Assembly (NCBI GenBank): GCA_963169765.1
Contig: CAUJEN010000052.1
Location: 24,112-88,111, forward strand
From: QWHO01 sp021404945
GTDB lineage: Bacteria; Vulcanimicrobiota; Xenobia; Xenobiales; QWHO01
DNA: 64,000 bases
Direction of reading: 5' to 3'
Part shown: in pieces, positions 60,742 through 64,000 of the stretch
How the letters are laid out: each line of letters opens with the position of its first letter
Position numbering within the stretch: the first letter of the stretch is position 1
The notes under the pieces: model-generated
What the model saw: the letters and a program-made list of their open reading frames with translations, nothing else
Database searches by the model: none
Told to the model about the DNA's origin: nothing
Translations under genes and position numbers: made by a program

Positions 60742-61703
60742 CCCGTGGCGACCTCCTGGGAGACGACCCGGCGGACGTTGTAGATGCGCTTTTGTTGCGA
60801 CTCATGGTAGGTGCGGGTGATCAGCTCGGCCAGCAGACCCATTCCCAGGAACTGTACTCCCAGAATGATCAGCATGGCCGAGAGCATCGGCAGGGGAGTG
60901 AGAATCATGCTGACCCCGCGGACGAGCTTGAGATAGATCATGTAGCTGGCTGCGCTCAGGCCCAGGAACGAGCTGATGAACCCGGCCCCGCCGAACACGT
61001 AAATGGGCTTGGTGGAGTAGCTGCCCAGGAACTTGACTGTCATCAGATCGAGCAGCACCTTGAGCGTGCGCCCCAGTCCGTATTTCGAGGTGCCGTGCAG
61101 TCGGGGATGATGGTTGACCGGTACCTCGGTCACGCGGGCCCCCTGCTGGGCCAACAGGGCGGGCAGAAAGCGGTGCATCTCGCCATAGAGGCGCAGGTGT
61201 TGGGTCAGCTCGCGCCGGTAGGCTTTCAGGGTGCAGCCGTAGTCGTGCAGATAGACCCCGGTGGCCCAGGAGATGAGGCTGTTGGCAATCTTGGAGGGCA
61301 GGGTGCGCGAGGCGAAAGCGTCCTGACGGTTCTTGCGCCAGCCGCTGACCACGTCGTAGCCCTCGTTGAGCTTGTCGAGCAGCTTGCCGATGTCGGCCGG
61401 GTCGTTTTGCAGGTCGGCGTCCAGGGTGATGATCACGCTGGCCCGGGCGTGGTCGAACCCGGCCATCATGGCGGCGGTTTGCCCGTAGTTGCGGCGCAGA
61501 CCCACCACCACGACGCGCCGGTCGTCGCCCGCCAGGGCCTCGAGCCGGGCCAGGCTCTGATCGCGACTGCCGTCATCGACGAAGACCACCTCCCAGCTGC
61601 GCCCCAACCCCTCCATCGCGCTGGCGATTTTGGAGAAGAGCGGCTGGATGTTGTCCTCCTCGTTGAAGACCGGGACGACCAGGGAGAGCTCCGGCAGGGC
61701 CAC
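60738..61703 (-). CDS. GT2 glycosyltransferase, polyprenyl-phosphate type
   Basis: A 321-residue enzyme with a GT-A domain (LSLVVPVFNEEDNIQPLFSK, VVFVDDGSRDQS, TLDADLQNDPADIG with the D-x-D, and RKNRQDAFASRTLPSKIANS) and two C-terminal membrane segments (IYVFGGAGFISSFLGLSAAS and LPMLSAMLIILGVQFLGMGL). This is the dolichol-phosphate-mannose synthase/GtrB/ArnC-like class that loads a sugar on a polyprenyl phosphate. It probably cooperates with the methyltransferase encoded downstream (overlapping stop/start). GTG 61703. Confidence 0.92.
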   Translation of the reverse strand: MALPELSLVVPVFNEEDNIQPLFSKIASAMEGLGRSWEVVFVDDGSRDQSLARLEALAGDDRRVVVVGLRRNYGQTAAMMAGFDHARASVIITLDADLQNDPADIGKLLDKLNEGYDVVSGWRKNRQDAFASRTLPSKIANSLISWATGVYLHDYGCTLKAYRRELTQHLRLYGEMHRFLPALLAQQGARVTEVPVNHHPRLHGTSKYGLGRTLKVLLDLMTVKFLGSYSTKPIYVFGGAGFISSFLGLSAASYMIYLKLVRGVSMILTPLPMLSAMLIILGVQFLGMGLLAELITRTYHESQQKRIYNVRRVVSQEVATG

Positions 61704-61708
61704 GGGCG

Positions 61709-61993
61709 TTACTTCTCCCGCAGAGTCTGGCAGAACAGGTAGTCTTTGTCGATGTAGCTCTTGGCTGCCTTGATCAGGTTCTCGTCCTTGATGTCCGGGT
61801 GGGAGACGATCACGATGGCGAAGAGGGCCGCAGAGTCGAGCAGTTTGCCCTCGGCGTGCTTCTCCTTGATGAAGGCGTCGAGTTGCCCGTGCGCCACCGA
61901 AAGCACCTTCTTGTGGTGGTCGTCGGCCTCGGCCATCAGCTTGCCCAGGTGCTCCCCTGCCTCCAGCATGTCCTTTTCGAGCTCGCTCGTCAT
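61709..61993 (-). CDS. Hypothetical helical protein, 94 aa
   Basis: A soluble, charged, helical protein (LEKDMLEAGEHLGKLMAEAD, LIKAAKSYIDKDYLFC). ATG 61993 has AAGGAG six bases upstream, a strong site. It starts the minus-strand operon with the GT2 and methyltransferase genes (five-base gap), so it is probably expressed with them. I do not recognise a family. Confidence 0.65.
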   Translation of the reverse strand: MTSELEKDMLEAGEHLGKLMAEADDHHKKVLSVAHGQLDAFIKEKHAEGKLLDSAALFAIVIVSHPDIKDENLIKAAKSYIDKDYLFCQTLREK

Positions 61994-62202
61994 GGTTTAC
62001 TCCTTCTCGCTGCGTCTGGTCAGCACATCAGTTGGGATAACCGGCCCTGCGTCCGGCAGACCGGTGACGGACGGCTTCGGGAGGGGGGTTCTATGTCCTT
62101 TTGAAGAAAATTCGCAGGACGGAGGAGGAATATTCCTCAAGCTACGGAAACCATGCCGAAACCGGCCTCGCTGGCCGTACGTCACCCACGAGGAGAGTTT
62201 CC

Positions 62203-62979
62203 ATGCAGGGGGCGCTTGACCCGATCGTCATCAAAGGTACCCGCTTCGGGCTACTGATCAGCATCCGCGAGGACGCCGACTTCGCTCTGGCCATGCACAG
62301 CCTGAGCGAGCGTCTGGCTCAGGAGGCGGGCTTTCTTGGTGGAGCCTCGGTATCGGTCGACCTGGGCTGGCGAGAGACCAGCCCCGAGCAGTTCGGCTCG
62401 CTGGAAGCGACTCTGGCTGCCACCGGGGTGAAGATGCAGGGGGTGTTGAGCACCTCACTGGCCACTCGTACCCTGGCTGAGTCCCACGGCTACAAAGCTA
62501 TCATCGGCCGGTTGGGCCTGGCTGAGCATCAAGGCAGGGCCATCCGACGCCAGGCCCAACCGGCTCAACTGGAGGAGACGGCCGCACCCGAGCCAGAGCC
62601 AGAGGCCGCCCTCCCTGAGCCCGAGGCGCCCCCGACGTTGGCTCCTCGCGACGAAGAGCCGACCCTGCTCTTGCGCAAGACTCTGCGCTCGGGTCAGAAG
62701 GTGATCTTCGCCGGCAACGTGGTGGTGATGGGAGACGTCAACCCGGGGGCCGAGATCGAGGCTGAAGGCGATGTAGTGGTGCTGGGCACTCTGCGGGGCC
62801 TGGCCCACGCCGGTTGCTCGGGCAAGAGCGACGCCAGCGTCATGGCGTTGGTCATGCAGCCCACCCAGTTGCGCGTGGGCGAAGAGCTCTGGGTTCCCGA
62901 GACGAGCGCCAAGAAGTCGCGCACCGGACCCATGAAAGCCTGGGTGCGCCAGGGAAAATTGTTCACGGAAGCCATGTAG
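62203..62979 (+). CDS. minC: Septum site-determining protein MinC
   Basis: 258 residues from ATG 62203, which follows AGGAGA; the frame is open to TTG 62101. An N-terminal domain (residues 1-100) blocks FtsZ; an acidic Pro/Glu linker (PEPEPEAALPEPEAPP) separates it from the C-terminal beta-helix domain (~155-258; TLRSGQKVIFAGNVVVMGDV, VNPGAEIEAEGDVVVLGTLR, GLAHAGCSGKSDASVMAL), which dimerises and binds MinD. Start of a minC-minD-minE operon. Confidence 0.93.
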   Translation: MQGALDPIVIKGTRFGLLISIREDADFALAMHSLSERLAQEAGFLGGASVSVDLGWRETSPEQFGSLEATLAATGVKMQGVLSTSLATRTLAESHGYKAIIGRLGLAEHQGRAIRRQAQPAQLEETAAPEPEPEAALPEPEAPPTLAPRDEEPTLLLRKTLRSGQKVIFAGNVVVMGDVNPGAEIEAEGDVVVLGTLRGLAHAGCSGKSDASVMALVMQPTQLRVGEELWVPETSAKKSRTGPMKAWVRQGKLFTEAM

Positions 62980-62997
62980 GAAGAAGGTGGGAGCAAA

Positions 62998-63816
62998 GTG
63001 GGTAAAGTCATCGTAATCACCTCCGGCAAAGGGGGCGTGGGCAAAACGACCTGCACGGCCAACCTGGGCTCGGGGCTGGCGCTGGCCGGCAAGTCGGTCA
63101 TCCTGGTGGACGCCGACATCGGCCTGAGAAACCTCGACCTGGTGATGGGTCTGGAGAATCGCATCGTGTTTGATTTGGTGGACGTGGTGGAGGGCAAATG
63201 CCGCTCGTATCGCCAGGCCCTCATCAAGGACAAGCGCTTCGACAACCTTTTCATGATGCCATCGGCCCAGTCCAAGGACAAGGACGCCGTCAAGCCCGAG
63301 CAAATGCGCGATCTGTGTCAGGAGATGAAGGAGTCTTTCGACTTTGTGCTCGTCGACTGCCCCGCCGGCATCGAGATGGGCTTCAAGAACGCCATCGCGG
63401 GGGCCGATGAGGCCATCGTGGTCACCAACCCCGAGGTCTCGGCCGTGCGCGACGCTGATCGCATCGTGGGCCTGCTCGAGGCGAACGAGATGTCCGGCAT
63501 CAAGCTGATCCTGAATCGCGTCAAGGCTGACATGGTCCGGCGCGGGCAGATGCTTTCGGTGCAGGACGTGCAAGAGATCCTCAATCTCGACCTGCTCGGA
63601 ATGATCCCCGAGGACGAGCGCATCATTCACGCCTCCAACCGTGGCGAGCCGGCCGTGCTCGACCGCAACTCGCGCGCGGGAGAGGCCTATCGCCAGGTGG
63701 TCCGCTGCCTGATCGACCCCTCGACCCCCGGCCCCAGCCTGGTGGAGGACCCCGGATTGATGGGCAAGCTCCGTCGCTTCTTCACCGTCGGCCTGGGCAG
63801 CCAGGTGGCGCAGTAG
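62998..63816 (+). CDS. minD: Septum site-determining ATPase MinD
   Basis: 272 residues. The deviant Walker A ITSGKGGVGKTTCTANL gives K11 and K16; VDADIGLRNLDLVMGLENR and FVLVDCPAGIEMG follow, with the C-terminal amphipathic membrane helix LMGKLRRFFTVGL. It binds MinC and the membrane in its ATP form and is released by MinE. GTG 62998 follows a purine-rich GGTGGGAGC. Confidence 0.97.
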   Translation: MGKVIVITSGKGGVGKTTCTANLGSGLALAGKSVILVDADIGLRNLDLVMGLENRIVFDLVDVVEGKCRSYRQALIKDKRFDNLFMMPSAQSKDKDAVKPEQMRDLCQEMKESFDFVLVDCPAGIEMGFKNAIAGADEAIVVTNPEVSAVRDADRIVGLLEANEMSGIKLILNRVKADMVRRGQMLSVQDVQEILNLDLLGMIPEDERIIHASNRGEPAVLDRNSRAGEAYRQVVRCLIDPSTPGPSLVEDPGLMGKLRRFFTVGLGSQVAQ

Positions 63817-63828
63817 GAGGCAGAAAGA

Positions 63829-64000
63829 ATGGACTTTCTGATGAAGTTTACTTTCCTTCAGCGCCTGTTCGGCCGCCAGCCGGTCGAGCAAGACCAGTCG
63901 CGGGCGGCCGCCCGCGATCCACAGCAGGTCGCCCGGGTGGGTGACCGGAGCACGGTGGCCCCCCCACACAAGGGGTCGGTGCGCCGCGACCGGATCGAAG
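63829..64000 (+). CDS. minE: Cell division topological factor MinE (N-terminal part)
   Basis: The window ends inside the gene. It begins with ATG 63829 twelve bases after the minD stop, preceded by TAGGAGG. The N-terminal FLMKFTFLQRLFGRQP matches the membrane-targeting segment of MinE (xFLxxLFGR), followed by a Gln/Ala-rich stretch and RRDRIE where the MinD-binding region would begin. The linker between these is longer than in E. coli. MinE stimulates MinD ATPase and drives pole-to-pole oscillation. Confidence 0.87.
   Translation, partial: MDFLMKFTFLQRLFGRQPVEQDQSRAAARDPQQVARVGDRSTVAPPHKGSVRRDRIE

Overview
The window is about 64 kb of GC-rich, gene-dense bacterial DNA with no tRNA, rRNA, CRISPR array or clear insertion sequence that I could see. 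The gene content points to a diderm member of the Terrabacteria. It carries an S-layer-homology (SLH) outer-membrane porin of the type used to tether an outer membrane to the wall, SepF beside YggS, a MinC-MinD-MinE operon, an F420-type luciferase-like oxidoreductase and split glycine decarboxylase subunits. A poorly sampled phylum such as Eremiobacterota/Xenobia or Armatimonadota would fit, but that is inference and the taxonomy is not settled by this window.

Layout. 1-9 kb: the 3' end of ribF, an unknown gene, then gcvT-gcvH-gcvPA-gcvPB (glycine cleavage), an RsbW-like ATPase with no ordinary start codon, a lipoate/octanoate ligase, a tiny zinc ribbon, a GNAT acetyltransferase and a lone hutH with an unusual MIO tripeptide. 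9-13 kb: a PilT-like ATPase fused to a long coiled coil, then yggS and sepF. 13-17.3 kb: an unusual protein joining poly-Met/poly-Gln, EF-hand-like repeats and two annexin repeats; three small unknown genes; a MerR-like regulator; a zinc ribbon. 17.3-21.1 kb (minus): two Ser/Thr kinases and an FHA protein, one kinase carrying an extracytoplasmic solute-binding-like domain. 21.5-26.1 kb: a GldA/GldF/GldG-like ABC exporter with a DUF4340 protein. 26.4-27.3 kb: a nucleotidyltransferase and its small partner. 27.5-33.4 kb: three otherwise unrelated proteins that share one C-terminal tail (hydrophobic-GGVR-basic). 33.5-47 kb: secreted proteins, a 1998-residue alpha-2-macroglobulin lipoprotein, a zinc metalloprotease lipoprotein, a BaiN/YhiN flavoprotein and the SLH porin. 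47-50 kb: DUF971 and a B-family DNA polymerase, whose 3' ends both touch copies of a 23-bp repeat. 50-62 kb: an FHA-class III cyclase, an LLM oxidoreductase, YyaL-like and Bax-inhibitor-1 proteins, glgA, proC, ecfT, truA, a methyltransferase and a GT2 glycosyltransferase. 62.2-64 kb: minC, minD and the start of minE.

How the genes fit together. The glycine-cleavage genes and the lipoate ligase form a functional set, since GcvH needs lipoylation. SepF and MinCDE both act at the division site. The kinase/FHA block is a self-contained phospho-signalling module. The envelope block (SLH porin, A2M lipoprotein, metalloprotease, secreted proteins) fits an organism with a complex diderm surface. Two dispersed repeat families lie at gene 3' ends: a ~100-bp imperfect palindrome (three copies) and a 23-bp unit (five full copies and one partial).

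The most notable items are the annexin/EF-hand-like fusion, the shared C-terminal GGVR tail, the two 3'-end repeat families, the coiled-coil PilT homologue with altered catalytic motifs, and the stand-alone PolB with a degraded exonuclease domain.
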